A stretch of DNA of 64,000 nucleotides, taken from contig JAGLIF010000008.1 in NCBI GenBank assembly GCA_023143095.1, positions 34,688 to 98,687 of the forward strand, written 5' to 3'. Every line of letters begins with the position of its first letter. Within the stretch, counting starts at the first letter, position 1. Position numbers and translations under genes: made by a program. The stretch is from Candidatus Altimarinota bacterium. Its GTDB lineage: Bacteria; Patescibacteriota; Gracilibacteria; UBA4473. This document shows, in pieces, positions 16,775-25,792 of the stretch. The notes beneath the pieces are model-generated. The model made no database searches, was not told the DNA's origin, and saw nothing but the letters and a program-made list of their open reading frames with translations.

Positions 16775-17794
16775 ATGAAATTTACTCGTACAAAAAAAAT
16801 ATTATTTACAAATAATAAGGGAGGTGTTGGGAAAACAACACTGGCTTTTAATTGTGCTATGTCTTTTGCAAAGCAAGGTTATAAAACTGTTTTAGTTGAT
16901 TTAGATCCTCAATGTAATTTATCAAGATTGGCTATTGGAGATATTAGATATGAAAAAACATTGTTTTCTTCATCCGAGAAAGATATTTATGATGTATTGA
17001 AAGGTGTTATTGAAGGTGGTTCTGATATTGATTTGAATGTGCCTTTTATCTCAGTCCCAAAAAGTGATGATAATCTTTTTTTAATGAAAGGTAGTGTAAA
17101 TCTTTCTCTTTATGAAAATATACTTGTTACTGCTTATGGGCAAGCAGCATCAGGTCAACAGCTTGGTTATTTTCAAACAAGTGCTATTGATAGATTCCTT
17201 AGAAAAAAAGGACTTGATGATGAAATAGATGTTTTTGTAATTGATACCTCACCAAGTTTATCATTACTTAATAGAATTATTTTTCTTGGTTCAGATTATT
17301 TTATTGTTCCTATGATGCCAGATGCTTTTAGTACTCAAGGAATAGAAAATTTAGGAAGTGTTTTTGAAGAATGGAAACAAAATTGGAAAAATACAGGCAA
17401 GGCACTTTCTGGAAATATTGAAAGTAAATATGTTCTTTCAGGTGAAGGTCTATTTGTTGGATATATAATCAATTCGTATAATGTTTATGGTCATCAGCCA
17501 ATAAAAGATCATCGCCATTGGATTGAAGAAATTCCTAAAAAAGTAAAAAAACATCTTTCAGAAAAACATTGTCGAAATGGGTTAGTTGAAAAAAGTTGGA
17601 ATTCCTCATTGGCAAAAATACAAGATTATGGAAGAATTCCATCTAAGTGCCAAGAGGAAGGTGGAGCTATTTTTGATTTAGATCCATTATCTATAGCAGA
17701 AATTCATCAAGGTACTAAAGAAAATATTGAAAAAGCAAAGAAAGAGTTTGAAGATCTTTCAAATAATATTTTAGATATATTAAAAGAATATTAA
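16775..17794 (+). CDS. ParA/MinD-like P-loop ATPase inside the RM operon
   Basis: A 339-residue ATPase of the ParA superfamily. It has the deviant Walker A KGGVGKTT (15-22, signature Lys15), the LVDLDPQ block after it, and a Walker B-like VFVIDTSPS. The ATG at 16775 is preferred to an in-frame TTG nine bases upstream. No ParB gene, centromere-like iterons or replication gene is near, so chromosome or plasmid partition is unlikely to be its only role. It sits 32 bp after hsdS and 8 bp before hsdR. Its place between S and R subunits suggests an accessory function in the defence island. Confidence 0.88.
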   Translation: MKFTRTKKILFTNNKGGVGKTTLAFNCAMSFAKQGYKTVLVDLDPQCNLSRLAIGDIRYEKTLFSSSEKDIYDVLKGVIEGGSDIDLNVPFISVPKSDDNLFLMKGSVNLSLYENILVTAYGQAASGQQLGYFQTSAIDRFLRKKGLDDEIDVFVIDTSPSLSLLNRIIFLGSDYFIVPMMPDAFSTQGIENLGSVFEEWKQNWKNTGKALSGNIESKYVLSGEGLFVGYIINSYNVYGHQPIKDHRHWIEEIPKKVKKHLSEKHCRNGLVEKSWNSSLAKIQDYGRIPSKCQEEGGAIFDLDPLSIAEIHQGTKENIEKAKKEFEDLSNNILDILKEY

Positions 17795-17802
17795 TTTTTT
17801 CT

Positions 17803-20196
17803 ATGAACGAAGCAGAAACTCGCGCCGAATATATCGATCCAAAACTCAAACAAGCTGGCTGGGGAAAAGTTGAAAAATCTCGAATTTTGCGAGAAAGAGA
17901 ATGCAAGATTACGGATGGAAAAATTCAAGTAGGAGGAACAAGGAGCAAACCTGAAATTGCCGATTATATTTTGGTATATAAAAATAAAAAAATAGGCGTT
18001 ATTGAGGCAAAAAAAGATGAACTTGCAGTGGGAGAAGGGGTGGCTCAAGCAAAGTCTTACGCAGAAAAATTACATATTGATTACACCTATTCAACAAATG
18101 GAAAAGAGATTTATGAAATTTGTCTTAAAACTGGCGAAGAAAAATTAATTGATTCGTTTCCTTCTCCTGATGAACTTTGGAATAAAACTTTCTCTGATCA
18201 AAATGAGTGGAAAGATGAATTTGCCAACCAACCATTTGAAGATATTGGCGGAACCAAGAAACCGAGATATTATCAAGAGATTGCAGTTAATAAAACCCTT
18301 GATGCTATTGCGGAAAAAAAAGACAGGTTATTGCTTACATTGGCAACGGGGACGGGGAAGACATTTATTGCGTTTCAAATTGCTTGGAAGCTTTTTCATG
18401 CTCGTTGGAATCTGAAACGAGATGGACGAAGACGACCAAGGATTTTGTTTTTAGCTGATAGAAATATTTTAGCAGATCAAGCTTTTAATTCTTTTTCTTC
18501 TTTTGATGAGGATGCTTTGGTGCGTATCAACCCGCTTGATATTCGCAAAAAAGGAGGTGTGCCAATGAGTGGCAGTGTTTATTTTACAATTTTCCAGACT
18601 TTTATGAGTGGAAAAGATAACACGCCTTATTTCGGAGAATATCCACCTGATTTCTTTGATTTCATTATTATTGATGAGTGTCATAGAGGAGGAGCCAATA
18701 ACGAAGGGAATTGGCGGGGGATTATGGAATATTTTTCACCTGCTGTTCAGTTGGGATTGACCGCTACGCCAAAAAGAAAAAACAATATTGATACCTATGA
18801 ATATTTTGGGGAGCCAGTTTATATTTATTCTCTTAAAGAAGGGATTAATGACGGATTTTTAACTCCATTTAAGGTCAAAAAAATCAAAACGACTCTTGAT
18901 GATTATGTATATATTTCTGATGATCAAATTGTTGAAGGTGAAGTAGAAGAGGGGAAAATTTATGAAGAATCTGATTTTAATCGAATTATTGAAATCAAAG
19001 AACGCGAAGCTCATCGAGTGCAAATAATGATGAACGAAATAAATCAAAAGGAAAAAACGATTATTTTTTGTGCCACGCAAAATCATGCTTTGGCTGTTCG
19101 TGATTTGGTAAATCAAATAAAGGAAAATAAAGACCCGAATTATTGCGTACGCGTAACGGCAAATGATGGTGCGCGAGGAGAACAATTTTTGCGAGAATTT
19201 CAGGATAATGAAAAAATCATTCCAACTATTTTAACGACTTCTCAAAAGCTTTCTACAGGAGTGGATGCTAGGAATGTACGAAACATTGTCTTAATGCGTC
19301 CAGTGAATTCTATGATTGAATTCAAGCAAATCGTGGGGCGTGGAACGAGGGTTTTTGATGGAAAAGAATATTTCACTATTTATGACTTTGTAGAGGCTTA
19401 TAAACATTTTGCTGATCCAGAATGGGATGGTGAGCCATTGGAGCCAGAATTATGTTCAAAATGTGGCAAAGATCCTTGTATTTGTGAAAAAACATCTCCT
19501 AGACCTTGTAGAGTTTGTGGGAAAACACCGTGTATATGCGGAAAAAGTATACCAAAAAAATGTCCAAAATGCGGCAAACTTCCATGTGAGTGTATAAAAA
19601 AACTAAAAATTAAGTTGCGTGATGGAAAAGAAAGAGAGATTCAACATATGATCTTGACTTCATTTTGGAGTACTGATGGAAAACCTATTTCAGTAGAAGA
19701 ATTCATGAATAATCTTTTTGGGGCAATGCCAGAATTTTTTGAAACTGAAGAGGAGTTACGAACAATTTGGTCAAATCCAACAACTAGGAAGACCTTTTTA
19801 GATAAAATTGCTGAAATTGGATATGGAAGAGATGAACTTGAAATATTACAAAAAATGATTGATGCAGAAAAAAGCGATTTATTCGATGTTTTGTCTTATG
19901 TTTCATTTCTCACTATACCTATCTCAAGAGACGAAAGAGTGGCACGAGCTAAAGATAAAATATTTGAAGGATTAGATGAAAAACAGAAAGAATTTTTAAA
20001 TTTTGTACTTTCAAAATATGAAGAAAAGGGTGTGGACGAGTTATTTGAAGAAAAATTACCTGTATTGTTGAATATAAAATATCACGCTATTGCTAATGCT
20101 GAAAAAAAATTAGGAAATGTTGATAGGATTCGTTCAATTTTCTTTGCATTTCAGAAAAATTTATATGCGAAAAGTGGAAAATACAAAATGTCGTAG
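17803..20196 (+). CDS. hsdR: Type I restriction endonuclease subunit HsdR with Cys-rich triple repeat
   Basis: ATP-driven translocase and nuclease of the type I complex, 797 residues. The N-terminal nuclease has IADYILVY and IEAKKD. The helicase has Walker A ATGTGKT (to residue 187), DECH at 291-294, GLTATPKRK and the QIVGRGTR motif VI. Residues 551-597 hold three CxxCGKxPCxC units (12 cysteines), likely zinc binding, followed by a C-terminal domain of the EcoEI-type. The stop codon TAG lies inside a dispersed terminator-like repeat, so the last few residues may be repeat-derived. It is the last gene of the island. Confidence 0.95.
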   Translation: MNEAETRAEYIDPKLKQAGWGKVEKSRILRERECKITDGKIQVGGTRSKPEIADYILVYKNKKIGVIEAKKDELAVGEGVAQAKSYAEKLHIDYTYSTNGKEIYEICLKTGEEKLIDSFPSPDELWNKTFSDQNEWKDEFANQPFEDIGGTKKPRYYQEIAVNKTLDAIAEKKDRLLLTLATGTGKTFIAFQIAWKLFHARWNLKRDGRRRPRILFLADRNILADQAFNSFSSFDEDALVRINPLDIRKKGGVPMSGSVYFTIFQTFMSGKDNTPYFGEYPPDFFDFIIIDECHRGGANNEGNWRGIMEYFSPAVQLGLTATPKRKNNIDTYEYFGEPVYIYSLKEGINDGFLTPFKVKKIKTTLDDYVYISDDQIVEGEVEEGKIYEESDFNRIIEIKEREAHRVQIMMNEINQKEKTIIFCATQNHALAVRDLVNQIKENKDPNYCVRVTANDGARGEQFLREFQDNEKIIPTILTTSQKLSTGVDARNVRNIVLMRPVNSMIEFKQIVGRGTRVFDGKEYFTIYDFVEAYKHFADPEWDGEPLEPELCSKCGKDPCICEKTSPRPCRVCGKTPCICGKSIPKKCPKCGKLPCECIKKLKIKLRDGKEREIQHMILTSFWSTDGKPISVEEFMNNLFGAMPEFFETEEELRTIWSNPTTRKTFLDKIAEIGYGRDELEILQKMIDAEKSDLFDVLSYVSFLTIPISRDERVARAKDKIFEGLDEKQKEFLNFVLSKYEEKGVDELFEEKLPVLLNIKYHAIANAEKKLGNVDRIRSIFFAFQKNLYAKSGKYKMS

Positions 20197-20229
20197 ATCC
20201 CGTTTCAAGAACGGGAAGACAATTTTTTT
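20193..20229. terminator. Terminator-like dispersed repeat, copy at hsdR end
   Basis: GTAGATCCCGTTTCAAGAACGGG forms the stem CCCGTT/AACGGG with a five-base loop, followed by AAGACAATTTTTTT. It matches the copy at 36541 for more than 30 bases. It ends the RM operon and also supplies the hsdR stop codon. Confidence 0.8.
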
Positions 20230-20334
20230 CTCACGAGTTTATTAAATCAGTGCTTCCTGAAAGAAACAAAAAGTTTTGACATTGGTTTTTTAATTGATAA
20301 TGTTTTAATACATTAGCACAAAGATTAAGAAAAC

Positions 20335-20661
20335 ATGACTGGACTTAAAAAACGGGATTTCAAATTTGATAAGAACTCAGACAAATTGTTTGAAGCAATT
20401 TTGAGTCTCAAGAATATCAAGGAATGCGAACTATTTTTTCGTGATATTATGACTATTTCAGAACTGCAAGCGATAACAGAACGATTTACGGTTGCTCAAG
20501 ATTTAAATGAAGGGAAAAAAACTTATCGGAAAATTAGCGAAGAAACAGGAGTTTCAACGGCGACTATTACACGGATTGCTAATTGGATAGAAAACGGTAA
20601 AGGTGGATACAAACTTGTGCTAAATCGTTTATTTGGAGCACATCATCATACGAATACTTAA
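20335..20661 (+). CDS. TrpR/YerC-family DNA-binding regulator
   Basis: A 108-residue all-helical protein of the Trp-repressor/YerC-YecD family. It shows FFRDIMTISELQAITERF followed by the helix-turn-helix TYRKISEETGVSTATITRI (about 62-80). It precedes hisG by 81 bp on the same strand, so it may control the histidine operon. YerC relatives next to amino-acid genes make this plausible, but the ligand is not shown by the sequence. A hairpin with a T-run separates it from hisG. Confidence 0.88.
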   Translation: MTGLKKRDFKFDKNSDKLFEAILSLKNIKECELFFRDIMTISELQAITERFTVAQDLNEGKKTYRKISEETGVSTATITRIANWIENGKGGYKLVLNRLFGAHHHTNT

Positions 20662-20694
20662 CGACTTTTTTTGGTATGATACTTTATAGGTCGT

Positions 20695-20720
20695 CCAGAG
20701 GAAGTCTCTGGGCTTTTTTT
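20695..20720 (+). terminator. Terminator or attenuator before hisG
   Basis: CCAGAG-gaagt-CTCTGG stem followed by GCTTTTTTT, 22 bp before hisG. A TATGAT box lies just upstream (about 20674). It may end the regulator transcript or act as an attenuator for the his operon. No His-codon leader peptide is visible, so classic His attenuation is not supported. Confidence 0.7.
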
Positions 20721-20742
20721 AATTTTTTATTTACTACATATT

Positions 20743-21591
20743 ATGAAACTTACACTTGCTATACAAAAAACAGGTCGTCTTGCGGAAGATTCTCTTGAAT
20801 TGTTGCGTAAATCTGGATTTAAGTTTGAAATTACGGATAGAAGTTTGACATTTTCTATTAATAATTTCCCGTTAGAAATTATATTTCTTCGGGCAGATGA
20901 TATTCCAGAGATTGTTGCTGATAGAGTTGCTGACATTGGAATTTGTGGGCAAAACACTGTAGAGGAAAAAGGATACAAGGTTCGAGAACTAGAAGCCTTG
21001 GGGTTTGGAAAATGTTCTCTCTGTATGGCTTATCCAGAAAAACAAAAAAAGGTTTCTTTAAGCGGAAAACGGATTGCTACTTCCTACCCTCGACTATTGG
21101 GTAAATTCTTAAAGAAACAAAAGATTTCAGCTGATATTGTAGATCTTTCTGGATCTGTGGAACTCTCTCCAAAATTAAATATTGCCGATTGTATTTGTGA
21201 TTTGGTCTCAACGGGATCAACTTTAAAAAATAATGGATTGGTTAAAGGGGAAACAATTTTCAAATCGGAAGCTGTTTTTATTTCAAATGATCAAATATCA
21301 ACGGAAAAACAAGCTTTGCTTGATAAACTACTGTTTCGTATTCGGGCAGTATTAACTGCCAGGAAGTACAAATATATCATTATGAATGCTCCGAGAAAGA
21401 ATCTTAATGAAATTCAGAAATGTATTCCAGGTCTTAAAAAACCAACAATTGCGTCACTGTTCGCCGATACTGATTATGTTTCAGTTGCTTCGGTGGTGGA
21501 AGAAGATTTCTTTTGGACAACTATAGAGAGACTCAAAGAAGTTGGGGCAAGTGGCATTATTATATTACCTATAGAAAAGATGATTCTTTAA
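20743..21591 (+). CDS. hisG: ATP phosphoribosyltransferase, long form
   Basis: First step of histidine synthesis: condensation of ATP and PRPP. The 282-residue length and C-terminal domain (about 205-282, with DYVSVASVVEEDFFWTTIERLKEVGASGIIILPIEKM) identify the long HisG_L type, which is inhibited by histidine through an ACT-like domain and needs no HisZ. The catalytic part has IQKTGRL at the start and ADCICDLVSTGSTLKNNGL as the PRPP-binding loop. It is first in an operon of eight his genes. Confidence 0.96.
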   Translation: MKLTLAIQKTGRLAEDSLELLRKSGFKFEITDRSLTFSINNFPLEIIFLRADDIPEIVADRVADIGICGQNTVEEKGYKVRELEALGFGKCSLCMAYPEKQKKVSLSGKRIATSYPRLLGKFLKKQKISADIVDLSGSVELSPKLNIADCICDLVSTGSTLKNNGLVKGETIFKSEAVFISNDQISTEKQALLDKLLFRIRAVLTARKYKYIIMNAPRKNLNEIQKCIPGLKKPTIASLFADTDYVSVASVVEEDFFWTTIERLKEVGASGIIILPIEKMIL

Positions 21592-21600
21592 TTTTAAAAA

Positions 21601-22887
21601 ATGAAAACATATTTTTATTCAGAACTCTCAGCTGCAAGTTTATCGAATTTGTGTTTACGCAAGAGTATTAATTTTGAAAAGATTTTGTTGCTCACGCGTG
21701 AAATGCAAAAAAGTATTCAAAATCGAGGGGATGATGCTTTGAAAGAATATACAAAGAGATTTGATAAAGTAGAAATAGATTCTTTTCTAGTTTCAGCAGC
21801 TGAATTTGAAGTAGCGCAGATGAGAGTTTCGGATGATTTTAAGCAATCGATAGCAATTGCGGCTCAAAATATTCGAACATTTCACGAGTCACAAATTTCT
21901 TCAGAAAAAAAGATAGAAACAAGCTCAGGTGTTATTTGTTGGCGTGAAAATCGTGCAATTCAAACAGTTGGACTTTATGTACCAGGTGGGACAGCACCGC
22001 TTTTTTCAACTTTATTGATGAGTGCTATTCCTGCACAAGCGGCGGGATGTTCCAATATAATTATTTGCACGCCGCCCCAAAAGGACGGCACGGTTACACC
22101 AGAAATTTTGTGGACGGCGAATTTTTTAGGGCTTAAAAGTGTTTATAAAATAGGTGGAGCCCAAGCAATTTTTGCTCTGGCAGAAGGAACAGAGGAAATT
22201 CCAAAAGTAGATAAGATTTTTGGTCCGGGAAACCAGTATGTGACAGCTGCAAAAATGGTCGCTTCAGAAAAAACCGTTATTGATATGCCTGCTGGACCAA
22301 GTGAAGTATTGGTTATTGCCACAGAAGAAACAAATGTTTCTTTTGCGGCAGCTGATCTGCTTTCTCAAGCAGAACATGGTGTTGATTCTGAAGTGGTGCT
22401 TGTTACTAATAGTCAAAAGATAGCAGAAAATATTTTGGTAGAAGTATCAAAACAGATTCAAAAATTGCCTCGAAAAAACATAGTGCAGGAAGTTTTGGCA
22501 AATAGTTTTGTTTTGATAACAAAAACACTTGAAGAGGCTTTTGATTTCTCAAATCTTTATGCTCCAGAACACCTTATTTTAGGGTTTTCTGATTACGCAA
22601 AATGGGTTCGAAAAATTCAAAATGCAGGTTCAGTGTTTTGTGGGCCGTTGAGTTGTGAAAGTTTTGGTGATTATGCCAGCGGAACAAATCATATTCTTCC
22701 GACTTCAGGATTTGCACGGAGTTTTAGTGGGGTTAGTACAGAATCATTTTTAAAAAAAATAACTTTTCAGGAAATCACAAAGAAAGGATGCAAAAATCTT
22801 GGACCAATAGTTGAAAAATTAGCTGAAAAAGAAATGCTTCAGGCACACAAAAATGCTGTTTCTTTGCGTCTTAATTCTGATAAATAA
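21601..22887 (+). CDS. hisD: Histidinol dehydrogenase
   Basis: Zinc- and NAD-dependent enzyme of the last two steps, L-histidinol to histidine. The full-length 428 residues include the VPGGTAPLFSTLLM segment, FGPGNQYVTAAKMV, the DMPAGPSEVLVIA block, AADLLSQAEHG with metal and substrate residues, and the SYASGTNH-like GDYASGTNHILPT. It starts 9 bp after hisG. The following hisC gene most likely starts 64 bp after its stop. An overlapping upstream start for hisC inside hisD is less likely. Confidence 0.97.
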   Translation: MKTYFYSELSAASLSNLCLRKSINFEKILLLTREMQKSIQNRGDDALKEYTKRFDKVEIDSFLVSAAEFEVAQMRVSDDFKQSIAIAAQNIRTFHESQISSEKKIETSSGVICWRENRAIQTVGLYVPGGTAPLFSTLLMSAIPAQAAGCSNIIICTPPQKDGTVTPEILWTANFLGLKSVYKIGGAQAIFALAEGTEEIPKVDKIFGPGNQYVTAAKMVASEKTVIDMPAGPSEVLVIATEETNVSFAAADLLSQAEHGVDSEVVLVTNSQKIAENILVEVSKQIQKLPRKNIVQEVLANSFVLITKTLEEAFDFSNLYAPEHLILGFSDYAKWVRKIQNAGSVFCGPLSCESFGDYASGTNHILPTSGFARSFSGVSTESFLKKITFQEITKKGCKNLGPIVEKLAEKEMLQAHKNAVSLRLNSDK

Positions 22888-22951
22888 ATTATGTGAAAAA
22901 ATAATCAATTTTATAGAAATAAAGTTATTTATCAGAGTCTCATTTATTACC

Positions 22952-23971
22952 ATGAATATAAATAATCTTGTCAGACCGAATATATTAAAGCTGAGTCCTT
23001 ATAAATCTGCTCGTAGTGAATGGATAGGTGGATCGGCGATACTTCTTGATGCGAATGAAAATCCATGGGGAGATGGTTTGCAAAATCGTTATCCTGATCC
23101 ATATCAATCGACACTGCGAAAAAAAGTAGCGCAAAGAAATAGATTAATACCTGAGCAAATTTTATTTGGGAATGGCTCTGATGAATTAATTGATTTACTA
23201 GTTCGAGTGTTTTGTGAACCAAAAAAAGACCAGATTGTGATTTGTCCGCCGACTTTTGGGATGTATGGGACAATCGCTTCTATAAATGATATTGAAGTAA
23301 AGGAAGTGCCACTTAAAGACAATTATGAACTTGATGTGGAAATCTTGATGGGAACTTTTGCCAAAATACTCTTTCTTCCGAATCCCAATTCACCGACTGG
23401 GAATATTTTTTCCGTTAAGAATCTTGAGAAAATTATAGAAAACTTTTCTGGTATTGTGGTTTTGGATGAAGCTTATATTGATTTTTCAAATAGTACGAGT
23501 TGGGTAAAAAAATTGGATAAATATCCGAACTTGGTGATACTTCAAACTTTTTCCAAGTATTGGGCGTTGGCGGGTTATAGAATAGGTATGCTGTTTGCTA
23601 ATACAGGGATTATTTCCTTCTTATCCAAAATAAAACCGCCCTATAATCTTAATAATTTTTCAGCAAGCATGGCATTGGAAGTATTGGAAAATGAAAAGGT
23701 AATACGAAAAAATGCGAAAATGCTTATTTTGGAGAGAGAAAAATTGAAAAAAACATTAGAAGAATTTTCGTTTGTAAAAAAAATTTATTCATCACAAGCT
23801 AATTTTCTTTGGGGAAAATTTGAAAATGCGTGGGAAATTTACGAATTTTTGAAACGGCAGTCGATTATTATCCGAAAATATACAGATTATCCTGATTTTT
23901 TACGCATTTCTGTCGGTTTACCAGAAGAAAATAATCAACTAATAAAAGTATTAAGAAAATATAAATCATGA
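22952..23971 (+). CDS. hisC: Histidinol-phosphate aminotransferase
   Basis: PLP-dependent class I/II aminotransferase converting imidazole-acetol phosphate to histidinol phosphate. The ATG at 22952 gives 339 residues beginning MNINNLVRPNI, the normal length. A longer open frame from 22853 overlaps hisD and adds a non-homologous stretch. Visible motifs are LDANENPWGD, FGNGSDELIDLL, LPNPNSPTGN and the PLP-lysine region LQTFSKYWALAGYRIG. Its TGA overlaps the hisB start (ATGA), so the two are translationally coupled. Confidence 0.96.
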   Translation: MNINNLVRPNILKLSPYKSARSEWIGGSAILLDANENPWGDGLQNRYPDPYQSTLRKKVAQRNRLIPEQILFGNGSDELIDLLVRVFCEPKKDQIVICPPTFGMYGTIASINDIEVKEVPLKDNYELDVEILMGTFAKILFLPNPNSPTGNIFSVKNLEKIIENFSGIVVLDEAYIDFSNSTSWVKKLDKYPNLVILQTFSKYWALAGYRIGMLFANTGIISFLSKIKPPYNLNNFSASMALEVLENEKVIRKNAKMLILEREKLKKTLEEFSFVKKIYSSQANFLWGKFENAWEIYEFLKRQSIIIRKYTDYPDFLRISVGLPEENNQLIKVLRKYKS

Positions 23972-25032
23972 AAAAAATTATTTTTGTCGATCGCGATGGA
24001 ACCATTTTGGTAGAGCCGCCAAAAACACAGCAAATAAATGGTTTAAATGACATGGTGTTTTTACCAAATGTTATTTCCTCTCTTAAACGCATTACCGAAA
24101 ATGGGTGGGAGGTGGTGATGGTTACTAATCAAGATGGATTGGGAACTGCCAGTAATCCAAGAGAAAATTATGATTTGGTGAATCAAAAATTGTTTGAGAT
24201 TCTCAATTCAGAAGGGATTGAGTTTCTAGCAGTTTTTGAAGATGGTTCTTTTGCCAAAAATCCGTCGCTTGGAAGGAAACCCTCTATTGGGATGGTGGAT
24301 AATTTTTTGCGGGAAAACCAAATTGATTTCACTCGATCATTTATGGTAGGTGATAGAAAAAGTGATATGCAATTTGCTCAAAATATCGGAGTTCGTGGGT
24401 TTTTACTCGAAGATTGGGATTGGATTTTCCTTACAGAGGAGGTTATAAATCAGCCAAGAAAAGCTGTGATTAACCGTAAAACCAAAGAAACCGAAATAGT
24501 GATAGATTTGAATTTAGATGGTTCTGGTCAAACCAAGATTGATACAGGATTAAAATTTTTTGATCATATGCTTGATCAATTAGGAAAACATGGAAATTTT
24601 GATTTGATGGTGCAATGTCAAGGTGATCTTGAAATTGATGAACACCACACGATTGAAGATACGGCACTTGTACTGGGAGAAACATTTAGAAAAGCCTTGG
24701 ATGACAAGAGGGGGATTGAACGATACGCTTCTGAAAAAATTATTATTATGGATGAAGCTAAGGTTGAGGTGGCTATTGATATTTCAGGAAGACCATTTCT
24801 ACAATTTGATGAAAAATTTTCTCGTGAATATGTGGGAGATTTCCCCACAGAAATGTTTCAACATTTTTTACGGAGTTTTTGTGAGCAAGCAGGTATTACT
24901 TTGTATATGAAGTTTTCAGGGGAAAACACACATCATTTGATTGAAGTTGCTTTCAAAGGATTGGCTCGAACGCTTCGAGAAGTGGTTAAAAAAACTTCTT
25001 TTTCTATTTCTTCAACAAAAGGAATATTATGA
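23968..25032 (+). CDS. hisB: Bifunctional histidinol-phosphatase / imidazoleglycerol-phosphate dehydratase
   Basis: Fusion of two pathway steps. Residues 1-160 are a HAD phosphatase with VDRDGTI as the nucleophile motif, VTNQDGLGT and VGDRKSDMQFA. Residues about 165-354 are the dehydratase with HMLDQLGKHGNFDL, DEHHTIEDTALVLG and ENTHHLIEVAFKGLARTLR, supplying the metal-binding His/Glu residues. This two-domain form is known from enterobacteria and a few other groups. It fits a compact operon lacking a separate phosphatase. It overlaps both hisC and hisH by 4 bp. Confidence 0.97.
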   Translation: MKKIIFVDRDGTILVEPPKTQQINGLNDMVFLPNVISSLKRITENGWEVVMVTNQDGLGTASNPRENYDLVNQKLFEILNSEGIEFLAVFEDGSFAKNPSLGRKPSIGMVDNFLRENQIDFTRSFMVGDRKSDMQFAQNIGVRGFLLEDWDWIFLTEEVINQPRKAVINRKTKETEIVIDLNLDGSGQTKIDTGLKFFDHMLDQLGKHGNFDLMVQCQGDLEIDEHHTIEDTALVLGETFRKALDDKRGIERYASEKIIIMDEAKVEVAIDISGRPFLQFDEKFSREYVGDFPTEMFQHFLRSFCEQAGITLYMKFSGENTHHLIEVAFKGLARTLREVVKKTSFSISSTKGIL

Positions 25033-25604
25033 TTGGAATTATTGATTATGGTAGCGGAAATATGGGATCGATTGAGTATTGTTTAAAGAGAAACAAACTG
25101 GATTATTTGATTTCAGCTAATCCGGAAAAACTAAACAAATGTAAAAAGATTCTCTTTCCAGGAGTTGGAAATGCGGAGTTTGCTATGCAAAAACTAAAAG
25201 AAAAAAAACTGGATAGATTTCTTATCAGTTGTGAAAAACCCGTCTTTGGGATTTGTTTAGGTATGCAACTTTTAGCAGAATTTTCAGAGGAAGGAAATAC
25301 TAAATGTCTTGGGATTATTCCACTAACCATCAAAAAATTTGATACAAAACAAGTAAAAAGAGTACCTCACATGGGTTGGAATACCATTGATTTTCCAGAA
25401 TCTGAATTTGATAAAAACTATTTCTATTTTGTGCACTCGTATTATATGCCATTAGGTGATTGGACAGTTGCAAAATGTGAATATGGGGGACAGTTTTTCA
25501 GTGCTGTGGTGCATTATAAAAATTTTTGGGGCATACAATTTCATCCAGAAAAATCGGGAGATATTGGGGAACAATTTCTTATTTTCTTACTAAGGAAACA
25601 CTGA
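25029..25604 (+). CDS. hisH: Imidazole glycerol phosphate synthase glutamine amidotransferase subunit
   Basis: Class I glutaminase that feeds ammonia to HisF. The 191 residues contain IDYGSGNMGSI, the nucleophile in FGICLGMQLL, and the catalytic His-Glu pair in IQFHPEKSG. Its ATG overlaps the hisB stop. The 3' end runs into a MITE-like insertion, and its TGA lies within the left inverted repeat of that element (AAGGAAACACTGATAAA). The last residues (RKH) may therefore derive from the insertion. The conserved catalytic parts are unaffected. Confidence 0.96.
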   Translation: MIGIIDYGSGNMGSIEYCLKRNKLDYLISANPEKLNKCKKILFPGVGNAEFAMQKLKEKKLDRFLISCEKPVFGICLGMQLLAEFSEEGNTKCLGIIPLTIKKFDTKQVKRVPHMGWNTIDFPESEFDKNYFYFVHSYYMPLGDWTVAKCEYGGQFFSAVVHYKNFWGIQFHPEKSGDIGEQFLIFLLRKH

Positions 25605-25780
25605 TAAACTCGAAAAAATAATAATAAAACAAAAAAAATAATTCGCCAAAAATTCGTCTTTTAGGATCTTTTCCCTTAAAAATTGTTTCTATTAGCCTGC
25701 TAAAAAGAAAAATTTATTAAGAAAAAATCTCTCAAAAATACTGGAATTTTTTATGGCGAAGACTTTATCAGCGTTTCCTT
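25592..25780. mobile_element. MITE-like element between hisH and hisA
   Basis: A 189-bp non-coding segment bounded by 17-bp inverted repeats, AAGGAAACACTGATAAA on the left and TTTATCAGCGTTTCCTT on the right, with one mismatch. The interior is AT-rich with no ORF. Related single ends are seen at about 11932-11948 and 60813-60830. A clear target duplication could not be fixed because the flanks are A/T-rich. Its presence may weaken coupling between hisH and hisA. Confidence 0.65.
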
Positions 25781-25792
25781 AAAAAATAGAAT

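Noticed and set aside
16775..17794. Plasmid partition locus
   Set aside because: There is a ParA-like gene but no ParB, iterons or replication gene, and it is enclosed by hsdS and hsdR.
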